Shown here piece after piece: positions 1 to 7,228 of a stretch of DNA of 10,640 nucleotides (position 1 is its first letter; each line of letters opens with the position of its first letter). The notes beneath the pieces were generated by a model. The model saw only the letters and a list, made by a program, of their open reading frames with translations, searched no databases and had not been told where the DNA came from. Source of the DNA: Pseudomonadota bacterium (GTDB taxonomy: Bacteria > Pseudomonadota > Alphaproteobacteria > Rhizobiales > Xanthobacteraceae); NCBI GenBank assembly GCA_023414975.1, contig JAEZMI010000192.1, forward strand, positions 1 to 10,640, in the 5' to 3' direction. The position numbers and the translations under genes were made by a program.

Positions 1-1
1 G

Positions 2-52
2 TGCCAGGCTCTGCGTGCCCAGGGCGGGGACTGCATGGTCCAGCGTAACTGA
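2..52 (+). CDS. C-terminal end of a SPOR-domain protein (partial)
   Basis: Only the last 16 codons are present, in the frame beginning at base 2 and ending at TGA 50-52. The peptide reads CQALRAQGGDCMVQRN. Its two cysteines, the Ala-Gln-Gly-Gly stretch and the Cys-x-Val-x-Arg-Asn ending match the last strand of alphaproteobacterial SPOR domains, which bind denuded peptidoglycan glycan strands at the division septum. From memory, a SPOR-domain protein commonly sits directly upstream of nagZ in Rhizobiales, which fits. It ends 23 bases before the nagZ start, so the two are probably co-transcribed. With so little sequence the call rests on a short tail plus context. Nothing can be said of the rest of the protein, which lies outside the window. 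Confidence 0.6.
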   Translation, partial: CQALRAQGGDCMVQRN

Positions 53-75
53 CAGCAAACCGAAGCAGTCTCTTC

Positions 76-1104
76 ATGACCGCCAGCACCGCGCCGCGCG
101 CCTTCATCACCGGCTGCGCCGGCATGCATCTGACAGCGGAGGAGGAGGTCTTCCTCCGCGAGACCAATCCGTGGGGCCTCATCCTCTTCCGCCGCAATGT
201 GGAAACGCCCGCGCAGGTCGCCGCGCTGGTGGCGGCGTTCCGCGCCATTGTCGGTCGGCCCGACGCGCCGATCCTGATCGATCAGGAGGGGGGGCGTGTC
301 CAGCGGCTCGGCCCGCCGCACTGGCCCGTCTACCCGCCGGCGGACGTCTTCGCGCAACTCGCCACCCGTACCGGCGAGGCGGCCGGCGCGGAGGCGGCGC
401 GCCTCGGCGCCCGCCTGATGGCCGATGACCTCGCTGCCCTCGGCATCAACGTCGACTGCGTGCCCTGCGCCGATCTTCGCCTTCCGGAAGGTCATGGCAT
501 CATCGGCGACCGTGCCTATGGCGAGACGCCGGAGCGGGTCGCCGTGCTTGCCCGCGCCGCCGCCGAAGGTCTGATGCAGGGCGGGGTGCTGCCGGTGCTC
601 AAGCACATCCCCGGCCACGGCCGCGCCCGCGCCGACAGTCATGAGAGCCTGCCCGTGGTCGACACGCCGCGCGCGGAACTCGAAGCCACGGATTTCGAGG
701 CGTTCCGCCGGCTGGCCGATCTGCCGCTCGGCATGACCGCCCATGTCGTCTACACCGCCATCGATCCGCACACACCGGCCACCACATCGAACCGCGTAAT
801 CGCCGAAATCATCCGCGATTTCATCGGCTTCGACGGAGCGCTGATGAGCGACGACCTCTCCATGTCCGCCCTATCCGGCCCCCTCACCAGTCGCACCGAG
901 GCCGCCTTCGCCGCTGGGTGCGATCTTGTGCTGCACTGCAATGGCAAGATGGACGAGATGCGCGATGTCGCTTCGCGCACGCCCCTGCTCGCCGGCGAGG
1001 CCGCACGACGCTGCGCGGCGGCTCTTGCGCGGATCGCCGCGCCGACACGCATCGAACAAACGCAGGCACGCGCTCGATTTTCGGATATGATCGCCGCGTC
1101 CTAA
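76..1104 (+). CDS. nagZ: beta-N-acetylhexosaminidase (NagZ, glycoside hydrolase family 3)
   Basis: The 342-residue protein is a cytoplasmic family-3 glycosidase. It removes the non-reducing GlcNAc from GlcNAc-anhydroMurNAc muropeptides during peptidoglycan recycling. Visible family motifs are DQEGGRVQR (residues 69-77, substrate binding), IIGDRAYG (142-149), and KHIPGHG (176-182) leading to the Asp187-x-His189 pair that acts as acid/base in NagZ. The strand MSDDLSM (257-263) contains the catalytic aspartate nucleophile. No signal peptide or membrane segment is seen, as expected. The length is close to the usual 330-345 residues of proteobacterial NagZ. The ATG at 76 gives a normal N-terminus, but no strong Shine-Dalgarno sequence precedes it. 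It follows the SPOR-domain gene by 23 bases and scpA starts 15 bases after its stop, so an operon is likely. Confidence 0.96.
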   Translation: MTASTAPRAFITGCAGMHLTAEEEVFLRETNPWGLILFRRNVETPAQVAALVAAFRAIVGRPDAPILIDQEGGRVQRLGPPHWPVYPPADVFAQLATRTGEAAGAEAARLGARLMADDLAALGINVDCVPCADLRLPEGHGIIGDRAYGETPERVAVLARAAAEGLMQGGVLPVLKHIPGHGRARADSHESLPVVDTPRAELEATDFEAFRRLADLPLGMTAHVVYTAIDPHTPATTSNRVIAEIIRDFIGFDGALMSDDLSMSALSGPLTSRTEAAFAAGCDLVLHCNGKMDEMRDVASRTPLLAGEAARRCAAALARIAAPTRIEQTQARARFSDMIAAS

Positions 1105-1119
1105 CGCCAGCGCGGTCAC

Positions 1120-1917
1120 ATGATGGAGCAGAGCCAGTTCGCTTTTGAAGCGGATGACGCCCGCACGCCGGGCGATCCTTCGCTCGTGGTGGATGTCGAC
1201 GGCTTCGAAGGACCGCTCGATCTGCTGCTAGCGCTCGCGCGCACCCAGAAGGTCGATCTCGCCCGGATTTCCATTCTTGGTCTTGCGGAGCAGTATCTCT
1301 CCTTCGTGGAAGAGGCCCGGCGCATCCGGCTGGAGCTTGCCGCCGACTATCTCGTGATGGCGGCATGGCTCGCTTACCTGAAGTCGCGCCTGCTTCTGCC
1401 GGAGCCCGCCAAAGAGGAGGGGCCGAGCGCGGCCGACCTCGCGGCAGACCTCACTGAACGGTTGCGCCGGCTGGAGCAGATCCGCGCCGCGGCGGCGCAT
1501 CTCGCGACACGCGACCGTATCGGGCATGAGGTTTTTCCCCGCGGTGCGCCCGAGCCGCTGGAGCGCTCCGGTCCGCCGAGCTATGAGGCGACGCTTTACG
1601 ATCTGCTGTCGGCATATGGCGCCCAGCGCCAGAAGATGGCGCTCTCGCAGGTCCGCTTCGCCCCGCGCAAGGTCGTCTCGCTGGCCGAGGCGCGCGAGAG
1701 GCTGGAGCGGCTGATCGGACGGCTCGCTTTGGGTGGCGAGTGGGCGCGGCTTGACGGATTTCTCCTTAACTGGCTGGCCGACCCGAAGATGCGGGCGACG
1801 GCGCTCGCCTCCGGCTTCTCCGCGAGCCTCGAGATGGTGCGCGAGGGGCTGATCGACGTACAGCAGGACGCGCCGTTCGCCCCCATCTGGATTCGCTCGC
1901 GCGGGGAGGGGGCGTGA
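1120..1917 (+). CDS. scpA: segregation and condensation protein A (ScpA kleisin)
   Basis: This 265-residue protein is the kleisin subunit that bridges the SMC ATPase heads and recruits ScpB in the bacterial condensin complex used for chromosome compaction and segregation. The hallmark is the N-terminal motif GFEGPLDLLLALARTQKVDL (residues 28-47), followed by AADYLVMAAWLAYLKSRLLL (74-93). This is the conserved ScpA N-terminal helical region that contacts the SMC neck. A charged linker (95-150) leads to a C-terminal winged-helix part, with FSASLEMVREGLIDVQQDAP at 233-252. The length is normal. Two ATG codons are adjacent (1120 and 1123); the upstream one is used here and the difference is one residue. 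A Shine-Dalgarno sequence is not obvious. The stop codon overlaps the scpB start, implying coupled translation in the expected near-stoichiometric complex. Confidence 0.95.
   Translation: MMEQSQFAFEADDARTPGDPSLVVDVDGFEGPLDLLLALARTQKVDLARISILGLAEQYLSFVEEARRIRLELAADYLVMAAWLAYLKSRLLLPEPAKEEGPSAADLAADLTERLRRLEQIRAAAAHLATRDRIGHEVFPRGAPEPLERSGPPSYEATLYDLLSAYGAQRQKMALSQVRFAPRKVVSLAEARERLERLIGRLALGGEWARLDGFLLNWLADPKMRATALASGFSASLEMVREGLIDVQQDAPFAPIWIRSRGEGA
1905..1909 (+). promoter_or_regulatory. ribosome binding site of scpB
   Basis: GGAGG inside a G-run lies 4 bases before the GTG at 1914. It supports the GTG start that overlaps the scpA stop (GTGA) rather than any later start inside scpB. It lies within the last codons of scpA, as is usual for a translationally coupled pair. 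Confidence 0.6.
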
Positions 1918-2618
1918 GCGCGGAAGCGGCGCGCGCAGCGCGCGATCCCGCCGCGGCGGTCGTGCCGGATCGGGCGCTCGGCCTGCGCCTGCTCGAAGCC
2001 ATGCTGTTCGCCGCCGGCGAACCGCTCGACGAGGCCACGCTCGCGGCTCGTCTGCCGGAAGGCTCGGATCTGCGCGCGCTTCTGTCGGAACTCGCCGCCG
2101 ATTATGCGCCCCGTGGCGTCAATCTGGTCCGGGTGGCCGGCAAATGGATGCTGCGGACCGCGCCCGATCTCGGCTTTCTGCTCGCCCGCGACAAGCCCGA
2201 GCCGCGCCGCCTGTCCCGCGCGGCGCTTGAGACGCTGGCGATCATCGCCTATCACCAGCCGGTCACGCGCGCGGAGATCGAAGAAATTCGCGGCGTCTCC
2301 ACCAACAAGGGTACGCTGGACGTGCTGCTGGCGGCCGGATGGGTGCGCATGCGGGGCCGCCGGCGTAGCCCAGGACGGCCCGTGACCTATGGCACCACCG
2401 AGACGTTTCTGGTGCATTTCGGGCTCGACAGCATTCAGGATCTTCCGGGCCTCGAAGAATTGCGCGGTACCGGGCTCATTGACGCGCGGGTCTTCGCCGG
2501 CTTAACCGTGCCACTGCCCAGCGACGATGCCGGGCTTAAGGACGACGAGGACCCGCTCGAGCCGGAATTCGATCTCTCCTTCGCGCCCGAGCCGGGAACG
2601 GACGAGGACGAGGCGTGA
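1914..2618 (+). CDS. scpB: segregation and condensation protein B (ScpB)
   Basis: The 234-residue product is ScpB, the dimeric tandem winged-helix protein that binds ScpA and regulates the SMC-ScpAB condensin. Visible features are the first winged helix with LLEAMLFAAGEPLDE (residues 26-40), then the very conserved block LSRAALETLAIIAYHQPVTR (100-119) continuing into EIEEIRGV (121-128). PGRPVTYGTT (153-162) and FLVHFGLDSIQDLP (165-178) follow. The tail from about 203 onward is strongly acidic and low in complexity, as often seen in this family. The GTG start at 1914 shares three bases with the scpA stop and has a good ribosome site. A later start would remove little of the conserved domain but would lose the coupling. 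An ABC ATPase gene follows immediately in the same direction. Confidence 0.95.
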   Translation: MSAEAARAARDPAAAVVPDRALGLRLLEAMLFAAGEPLDEATLAARLPEGSDLRALLSELAADYAPRGVNLVRVAGKWMLRTAPDLGFLLARDKPEPRRLSRAALETLAIIAYHQPVTRAEIEEIRGVSTNKGTLDVLLAAGWVRMRGRRRSPGRPVTYGTTETFLVHFGLDSIQDLPGLEELRGTGLIDARVFAGLTVPLPSDDAGLKDDEDPLEPEFDLSFAPEPGTDEDEA

Positions 2619-2650
2619 GCGCCGGTCCCGCATTGGAGACAGGCCGCCGC

Positions 2651-3754
2651 ATGTCTTACACGCCGAACTCGACGATGCCCCATCCCATCGCGCGTACACC
2701 GGTTTCGCTCGCCAATCGCCTGACGCTGGAAAATGTGCGTCACGCCTATGGTGCGGCTGATTCCGTGCGGGGCATCTCGCTCGATGTCGAGCCGGGCGAG
2801 ATCCTCTGCCTCCTCGGCCCTTCCGGCTGTGGCAAGACCACGCTTCTGAGGCTGATTGCCGGCATCGAGCGGCCGTCTTCCGGGCGAATCCGGCTCGACG
2901 GCAAGCTGATCGCCGGTGACGGCGCCTTCGTGCCGCCGGAGAAGCGCAGTATCGGTCTGGTTTTTCAGGATTATGCGCTTTTCCCGCACCTGACGAACGA
3001 GCAGAACGTCGCCTTCGGCCTGCGGGCGCTCAAGACGGTGGACGCCAAGGCCGAAGCGCTGCGGGCGCTGGCGCGGGTGCGGCTTGAGGTGCATGCGCAG
3101 AGCTTTCCCCATGCCCTCTCGGGCGGCGAGCAGCAGCGCGTCGCGCTCGCCCGCGCGCTCGTGCCGCGCCCCGGCATTCTCCTTATGGACGAACCCTTTT
3201 CCGGGCTTGATAGTCGCCTGCGCGGCAGTGTGCGCGCCGAGACGCTGGCGGTGCTGCGCGAGGCGCGGGCGACCTGCATCATCGTGACCCATGATCCGGA
3301 GGAGGCGATGCGCCTCGGCGACCGTATCGCGCTGATGCGCGAGGGACGGATTGTGCAGATCGGCACGCCGGAGACTCTCTACCGCCATCCGGCCGATCTC
3401 GCCGTGGCAAGGTTCTTCAGCGAAATCAACGAGGTGGAAGGCGTGGCTCATCAAGGTCGCGTGCATACGCCCGTCGGTGATTTCGCCGCGCCGGGGCTGC
3501 AGGACGGCGGTGCGGCCATCGTCGCCATTCGCCCGCAGGGTGTGGATTTGCGGGCACCCGGCTCGGGGGTGCGCGGGCGCGTGACTAACCACCGATTCCT
3601 CGGGGAACTCGATCTCTATGAGGTGGCGGTGGAAGGGCTCGACCGGCCTTTGGTGGCACGCCGCCGCGCAATTGCTGGGTTGCATCGGGGTCATGACGTA
3701 GGCGTGCACATAGACGCGGGCGAAGTCCTTGTCTTCGCCGCAACCGGGCCCTAG
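2651..3754 (+). CDS. orphan ABC transporter ATP-binding protein, FbpC/PotA-like
   Basis: This is an ATPase subunit of a binding-protein-dependent importer. From the start chosen here (367 residues) it shows Walker A GPSGCGKTT (56-64), the Q-loop glutamine 106 in FQDYALFPHL, the signature LSGGEQQR (156-163), Walker B ILLMDEP (176-182), a D-loop SGLD and the H-loop histidine 214. A regulatory C-terminal domain of about 100 residues (265-367) resembles TOBE modules. The combination is typical of the CUT1/iron(III)/polyamine group, and the Q-loop wording is most like FbpC-type iron(III) importers, but the substrate cannot be read from an ATPase. No permease or binding-protein gene is in view. ATG 2651 has a GGAG 12 bases upstream. 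An in-frame GTG at 2615 overlapping the scpB stop would add 12 residues and is a real alternative. Confidence 0.88.
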   Translation: MSYTPNSTMPHPIARTPVSLANRLTLENVRHAYGAADSVRGISLDVEPGEILCLLGPSGCGKTTLLRLIAGIERPSSGRIRLDGKLIAGDGAFVPPEKRSIGLVFQDYALFPHLTNEQNVAFGLRALKTVDAKAEALRALARVRLEVHAQSFPHALSGGEQQRVALARALVPRPGILLMDEPFSGLDSRLRGSVRAETLAVLREARATCIIVTHDPEEAMRLGDRIALMREGRIVQIGTPETLYRHPADLAVARFFSEINEVEGVAHQGRVHTPVGDFAAPGLQDGGAAIVAIRPQGVDLRAPGSGVRGRVTNHRFLGELDLYEVAVEGLDRPLVARRRAIAGLHRGHDVGVHIDAGEVLVFAATGP

Positions 3755-3807
3755 TGTCCGCTCACGATTACGGAGCGCCGTCACCAGGGGCCGGCGGCGC
3801 CTCGGAC

Positions 3808-3813
3808 AAGGAG
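3808..3813 (+). promoter_or_regulatory. strong ribosome binding site of tatA
   Basis: AAGGAG lies 7 bases before the tatA ATG at 3821. It is the best Shine-Dalgarno match among the genes of this window, in keeping with the need for TatA in large excess over TatB and TatC. Confidence 0.7.
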
Positions 3814-3820
3814 TTGTAGT

Positions 3821-4045
3821 ATGGGTTCGCTGAGCATCTGGCATTGGATCATCGTGCTGGTCGTCGTGCTCCTCCTCTTCGGCCGCGGCAAGCTGTCGGA
3901 GCTGATGGGTGACGCCGCCAAGGGCATCAAGGCTTTCAAGAAGGGCATGTCGGACGACGACGAGACGCCCGCCAAGCCGGCGGAGCCGGTGCGCTCCCTC
4001 GACCACCAGTCGACGGTCGACGCCGAGCGGACCAAGGTCGGCTGA
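3821..4045 (+). CDS. tatA: Sec-independent protein translocase subunit TatA
   Basis: The 74-residue protein is the pore-forming or membrane-destabilising subunit of the twin-arginine translocase, which exports folded proteins across the inner membrane. It has a short N-terminal transmembrane helix (residues about 5-20) with the WHW sequence placing a polar histidine at position 8. The FGRGKL hinge is at 20-25, an amphipathic helix at about 26-42 (ELMGDAAKGIKAFKKGM) and an acidic then unstructured tail. This is the standard TatA architecture and length. It is followed 60 bases later by tatB. The preceding 66-base gap after the ABC gene shows no clear terminator, so read-through from scpAB is possible, but the strong ribosome site allows high expression independent of coupling. 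Confidence 0.96.
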   Translation: MGSLSIWHWIIVLVVVLLLFGRGKLSELMGDAAKGIKAFKKGMSDDDETPAKPAEPVRSLDHQSTVDAERTKVG

Positions 4046-4076
4046 TTTCCGGTCTGCGGGCCTTCTTGATCGGGGA

Positions 4077-4094
4077 GGGCCGCTGCGGCGGCCC
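4077..4094 (+). other. compact GC hairpin between tatA and tatB
   Basis: GGGCCGC (4077-4083) and GCGGCCC (4088-4094) form a perfect 7-base-pair stem closing on the loop TGCG. In RNA this is C(UGCG)G, a member of the very stable UNCG tetraloop class. No T-run follows, so it is not a canonical intrinsic terminator. It lies 32 bases after the tatA stop and 11 bases before the tatB ATG, and overlaps the only GGAGG-like site (4074-4078) upstream of tatB. A role in tatA mRNA stability or in setting tatB translation is an inference. Confidence 0.5.
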
Positions 4095-4105
4095 CGGCTT
4101 GACAT

Positions 4106-4984
4106 ATGTTTGATATCGGCTGGTCCGAACTTCTGGTGATCGGCGTCGTCGCCCTGGTCGTGATCGGGCCCAAGGAACTGCCGACGGTTCTGCGCAAAGT
4201 GGGGCAGGGGGTCGGCAAGCTGCGCCGCATGGCCGGCGAGTTCCAGGGCCAGTTCAACGAGGCCCTGCGCGAGGCCGAGCTTTCCGACCTCAAGGACAGC
4301 GTGAGCGGTCTGCGCAATGATCTGTCCGGGCTGGCCGACAACGCGCGTTCGACGCTGTCCAACGCCTTCCCGACCAATCCGCTTCAGGATCTCGATGCCG
4401 AGATGAAGGCGACGTCGACGCCGGTCGAGCGCAAGGACTTGCCTGCGGCCGAGATCGAGGCGCTTCTGCCAGAGCCCACGGAGCTGGAGACCAACGCCTT
4501 CGAGACCATCGAGGACGAGGTTCGGGCCGCGACGCAGAAGATCGAGCCACCTGCTCCCGCCGCCGGGTCCGTGACCGCCGCTGCGACGCCGCTCGCAGCC
4601 TCTGCCGCGCCGGCGACCTCCCAGCCGCCCGCCCCTGCGGCCTCGACGGGCTCCCCTGGCACCGCGAAGGCGATTGTCGGTTCTGAACCCAGAACGGCGG
4701 ACGAAGCGCCACCGCGCCCGGCGCTACCCAAGCGGGCGACCACCCGCCGCAAGGCAGCTCCTCCTGCCGATATCGCCGTTGATGCGGCGCCCACCGAGCC
4801 CGAGAGCGCACCCAAGCGGACCGTCAAGCCGCGCGTGCGCGGCAAGGCCACCGACGTGGCCACGGCCAGTGAGGGGCCGCTCAAAGCCGCCTCCGGCGGG
4901 AGCGCGAAGGCATCTCCCAAGCCCCGGTCGCGCGCGACCAAGGCGCCTGTGGGTTCCACCGGCAATGAAGGGCCGGGCGCATGA
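4106..4984 (+). CDS. tatB: Sec-independent protein translocase subunit TatB (long-tailed)
   Basis: TatB pairs with TatC to form the receptor for twin-arginine signal peptides. The N-terminus MFDIGWSELLVIGVVALVVI (1-20) has the conserved Glu8 and the membrane helix. GPKELP (21-26) is the hinge, and an amphipathic helix continues to about residue 80. These features separate TatB from TatA. The whole protein is 292 residues, much longer than the 171 of E. coli TatB. Residues about 145-292 are an Ala/Pro-rich, then Lys/Arg-rich low-complexity tail, presumably disordered and cytoplasmic. Long tails of this sort occur in alphaproteobacterial TatB. No good Shine-Dalgarno lies at normal spacing; the nearest GGAGG overlaps an upstream hairpin. 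Its stop overlaps the tatC start (ATGA), so TatB and TatC are probably made in coupled fashion. Confidence 0.95.
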   Translation: MFDIGWSELLVIGVVALVVIGPKELPTVLRKVGQGVGKLRRMAGEFQGQFNEALREAELSDLKDSVSGLRNDLSGLADNARSTLSNAFPTNPLQDLDAEMKATSTPVERKDLPAAEIEALLPEPTELETNAFETIEDEVRAATQKIEPPAPAAGSVTAAATPLAASAAPATSQPPAPAASTGSPGTAKAIVGSEPRTADEAPPRPALPKRATTRRKAAPPADIAVDAAPTEPESAPKRTVKPRVRGKATDVATASEGPLKAASGGSAKASPKPRSRATKAPVGSTGNEGPGA

Positions 4985-5775
4985 GCCAGGACGATATCGA
5001 CGCCTCCAAGGCCCCGCTGATCGAGCACCTGATTGAGCTGCGCTCGCGGCTGATCAAGTCGCTCATCGCTTTCTTCATCGCCTTCTTCGCCTGCTTCATG
5101 CTGGGCAAGATCATCTACAATATCCTGCTCTGGCCCTATGAGTTCGCAGCCGGCGGCACGGAGCATGTGAAGCTTATCTACACGGCGCCGCAGGAATTTC
5201 TGTTCACGCAGATCAAGCTGGGAATGTTCGGCGCGGCGTTCATCTCGTTCCCGGTGGTGGCGACGCAGATTTATATGTTTGTCGCGCCGGGGCTCTACAG
5301 CCACGAGAAGAACGCCTTCCGCCCGTATCTGGTGGCGACGCCGGTATGCTTCCTGATCGGCGCGGCCTTCGTCTATTTCGTCGCCATGCCCATGGCGATG
5401 ACCTATTTCCTTTCCATGCAGCAGATGGCGGGGCCGGGTTCGCCGGAGATTTCCATGTTGCCGCAGGTGAGCGAATATCTCTCGCTCATCATGACGTTGA
5501 TCTTCGCCTTCGGCATCTGCTTCCAGCTGCCGGTGATTTTGACGTTGTTGGCGCAGATCGGCGTCGTCACCTCTGACCAGCTCAAGAAGTTTCGCCGCTA
5601 TGCGATCGTCGGGGTGTTCGTGGTCGCGGCCGTGCTGACTCCGCCCGACGTCATCAGCCAGCTCGGCCTGGCCATCCCCACGCTGCTGCTCTACGAGATC
5701 TCGGTGGTTCTCGTTCAGATGATCGAGAAGCGGCGCGCCGCACGCGACGCGGCGACCGAGGGCTCGGTAGCGTAA
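4981..5775 (+). CDS. tatC: Sec-independent protein translocase subunit TatC
   Basis: The 264-residue polytopic membrane protein is the core of the Tat receptor that recognises the twin-arginine motif. It contains HLIELRSR (residues 16-23), YTAPQEFLF (67-75), and PGLYSHEKNAFRPY (103-116), whose Glu109 matches the signal-binding Glu103 of E. coli. It also has FGICFQLPVILTLL (177-190) and LTPPDVISQ (219-227). Six hydrophobic segments are apparent. The position of E. coli Glu170 is Gln182 here; I recall glutamine at this site in many alphaproteobacterial TatC proteins, so I do not treat it as a defect. GAAGGG (4967-4972) is a good ribosome site 8 bases upstream, and the ATG overlaps the tatB stop. 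The C-terminal tail is short and charged. A 126-base gap separates it from serS. Confidence 0.97.
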   Translation: MSQDDIDASKAPLIEHLIELRSRLIKSLIAFFIAFFACFMLGKIIYNILLWPYEFAAGGTEHVKLIYTAPQEFLFTQIKLGMFGAAFISFPVVATQIYMFVAPGLYSHEKNAFRPYLVATPVCFLIGAAFVYFVAMPMAMTYFLSMQQMAGPGSPEISMLPQVSEYLSLIMTLIFAFGICFQLPVILTLLAQIGVVTSDQLKKFRRYAIVGVFVVAAVLTPPDVISQLGLAIPTLLLYEISVVLVQMIEKRRAARDAATEGSVA

Positions 5776-5852
5776 GGACCGTCGTACGCGACACGTTTGA
5801 TCCCTTTCCCTGCGATCGCCGCCCTTGTCGGCAGCGCCGTCATTAGGTAGTC

Positions 5853-5874
5853 CCCTGCGGCATGGGCCACAGGG
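5853..5874 (+). other. hairpin in the serS leader
   Basis: CCCTGCGGC (5853-5861) pairs with GCCACAGGG (5866-5874) across a 4-base loop, with a single C-A mismatch. It sits in the 126-base tatC-serS gap, 27 bases before the serS start. No run of T follows in either direction, so a factor-independent terminator for tatC is doubtful. The rest of this gap shows no ORF and no promoter I would defend. Confidence 0.3.
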
Positions 5875-5901
5875 CCGATCAGACGCGAAAGCGAGACGTC
5901 C

Positions 5902-7194
5902 ATGCACGACATCAAATGGATTCGCGACGAGCCGAACGGCCTTGTGCGCGCGCTCACCCGCCGGGGCACGGCGCCGAGCGAGGCGCGGGCGCTGGTGGAC
6001 GGGCTGATCGCGCTGGATGAGCGCCGCCGTGCCGGCATCGTCAAGCTGGAGGAGCTTCAGGCCCGCCGCAACGCCGCCTCGAAGGAGATCGGCGCCGCCA
6101 AGAAGGCGGGCGACAACGCTCGCGCCGACACGCTGATGGCCGAGGTCGGCGCGCTCAAGACCGATATTCCCGCGCTGGAAGAGGAAGTGAAGGCGGTCGA
6201 GGCCGAGTTGCACACGCAGCTCGCCGCTGTTCCGAACGCGCCGCTCGATATGGTGCCGGACGGCGCCGACGAGCACGACAATGTCGAGATCGACCGCGTC
6301 GGCGCGCCGCACACTTACGCCTTCGCGCCGAAGCAGCATTTCGAGATCGGCGAGGCGCTCGGCCAGATGGATTTCGAGGCCGCCGCCAAGCTCTCCGGCG
6401 CGCGCTTCGTGGTGCTCAAGAGCCAGCTTGCGCGGCTGGAACGCGCCATCGGCCAGTTCTTTATCAACACCCATGTCGACGAGCACGGCCTCACCGAGGT
6501 CGCCCCGCCGGTGCTGGTGAAGGAAGAGGCGATGTTCGGCACGGCGCAGTTGCCGAAGTTCCGTGAGGACCAGTTCGCGGCCGGTGACGATTTCTGGCTC
6601 ATCCCCACTTCCGAAGTGCCGCTGACCAACCTCGTCGCGCATTCCATCCTCGTAGAGGAAGAGCTGCCGATGCGGCTCACCGCGCTCACCCCCTGCTTCC
6701 GCGCGGAGGCCGGCTCGGCGGGGCGCGATACGCGCGGCATGATCCGCCAGCACCAGTTCAACAAGGTGGAGATGGTCACCATCTGCACGCCCGAGACCTC
6801 GCTCGACGAGCAGGAGCGCATGCTCGCCTGCGCCCAGAACGTGCTGAAGAAGCTCGATCTGCCGCACCGCGTGGTCACGCTCTGCACCGGCGACATGGGC
6901 TTCGCCTCGGCCCGCACCTTCGACATCGAAGTGTGGCTGCCCGGGCAGAACGCCTACCGCGAGATTTCCTCGGTCTCGGTCTGCACGGACTTCCAGGCGC
7001 GCCGGATGAATGCGCGCTACCGGGCCAAGGACGCCAAGGCGCCGCGCTATGTTCATACGCTCAACGGCTCCGGCGTCGCGGTCGGCCGCGCGCTGGTGGC
7101 GATCCTCGAGAACTACCAGAACGAGGACGGCTCCGTGACGGTGCCGGATGTGCTGGTGCCCTATATGGGCGGGCTGACGCGGATCGGCGGGTGA
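5902..7194 (+). CDS. serS: serine--tRNA ligase
   Basis: The 430-residue cytoplasmic class II synthetase charges tRNA-Ser, and also tRNA-Sec where present, with serine. The N-terminal domain (about 1-110) carries the long helical arm rich in Ala, Glu, Lys and Arg (residues 35-105), an antiparallel coiled coil that grips the tRNA-Ser variable arm. The catalytic domain shows the serine-site TSE (236-238), motif 2 with FRAEAGSAGRDTRGMIRQHQ (266-285) and motif 3 with NGSGVAVGRALVAILENYQ (388-406). Length is normal for bacterial SerRS. The ATG at 5902 gives the usual MHDIKWIRDEP beginning; the purine-rich GAAAGCGAGA about 6 bases upstream may serve as a weak ribosome site. It stands between tatC and a repeat-filled gap before surE. 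Confidence 0.98.
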   Translation: MHDIKWIRDEPNGLVRALTRRGTAPSEARALVDGLIALDERRRAGIVKLEELQARRNAASKEIGAAKKAGDNARADTLMAEVGALKTDIPALEEEVKAVEAELHTQLAAVPNAPLDMVPDGADEHDNVEIDRVGAPHTYAFAPKQHFEIGEALGQMDFEAAAKLSGARFVVLKSQLARLERAIGQFFINTHVDEHGLTEVAPPVLVKEEAMFGTAQLPKFREDQFAAGDDFWLIPTSEVPLTNLVAHSILVEEELPMRLTALTPCFRAEAGSAGRDTRGMIRQHQFNKVEMVTICTPETSLDEQERMLACAQNVLKKLDLPHRVVTLCTGDMGFASARTFDIEVWLPGQNAYREISSVSVCTDFQARRMNARYRAKDAKAPRYVHTLNGSGVAVGRALVAILENYQNEDGSVTVPDVLVPYMGGLTRIGG

Positions 7195-7228
7195 GCGATA
7201 GCGTCACCCCGGCGGCCAATGGCCTCAG

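Noticed and set aside
4099..4104. A perfect TTGACA -35 hexamer immediately before tatB
   Set aside because: No -10-like hexamer is present at 16-18 bases downstream, and such a promoter would start transcription inside tatB.
2435..4105. A 556-codon open frame on the - strand opposite scpB, the ABC ATPase gene and tatA
   Set aside because: Same reasoning: it is a shadow of three genes on the + strand, with biased composition and no family motifs.
5524..5526. Loss of a key residue in TatC (Gln182 where E. coli has Glu170)
   Set aside because: I recall glutamine at this position in many alphaproteobacterial TatC proteins, and all other conserved TatC blocks are intact, so it is probably a lineage feature rather than a defect.
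5853..5874. T-box-like or riboswitch control of serS
   Set aside because: Only one short hairpin is seen. There is no T-box sequence, no specifier-loop arrangement and no terminator T-run, and T-box control of serS is a feature of Firmicutes.
4384..7056. An 890-codon open frame on the - strand opposite tatB, tatC and serS
   Set aside because: It runs antisense through three well-identified genes, has the Arg/His/Leu-rich composition produced by reading high-GC codons backwards, shows no recognisable domain, and ignores gene boundaries. Long antisense frames are expected in GC-rich DNA because stop codons are rare.
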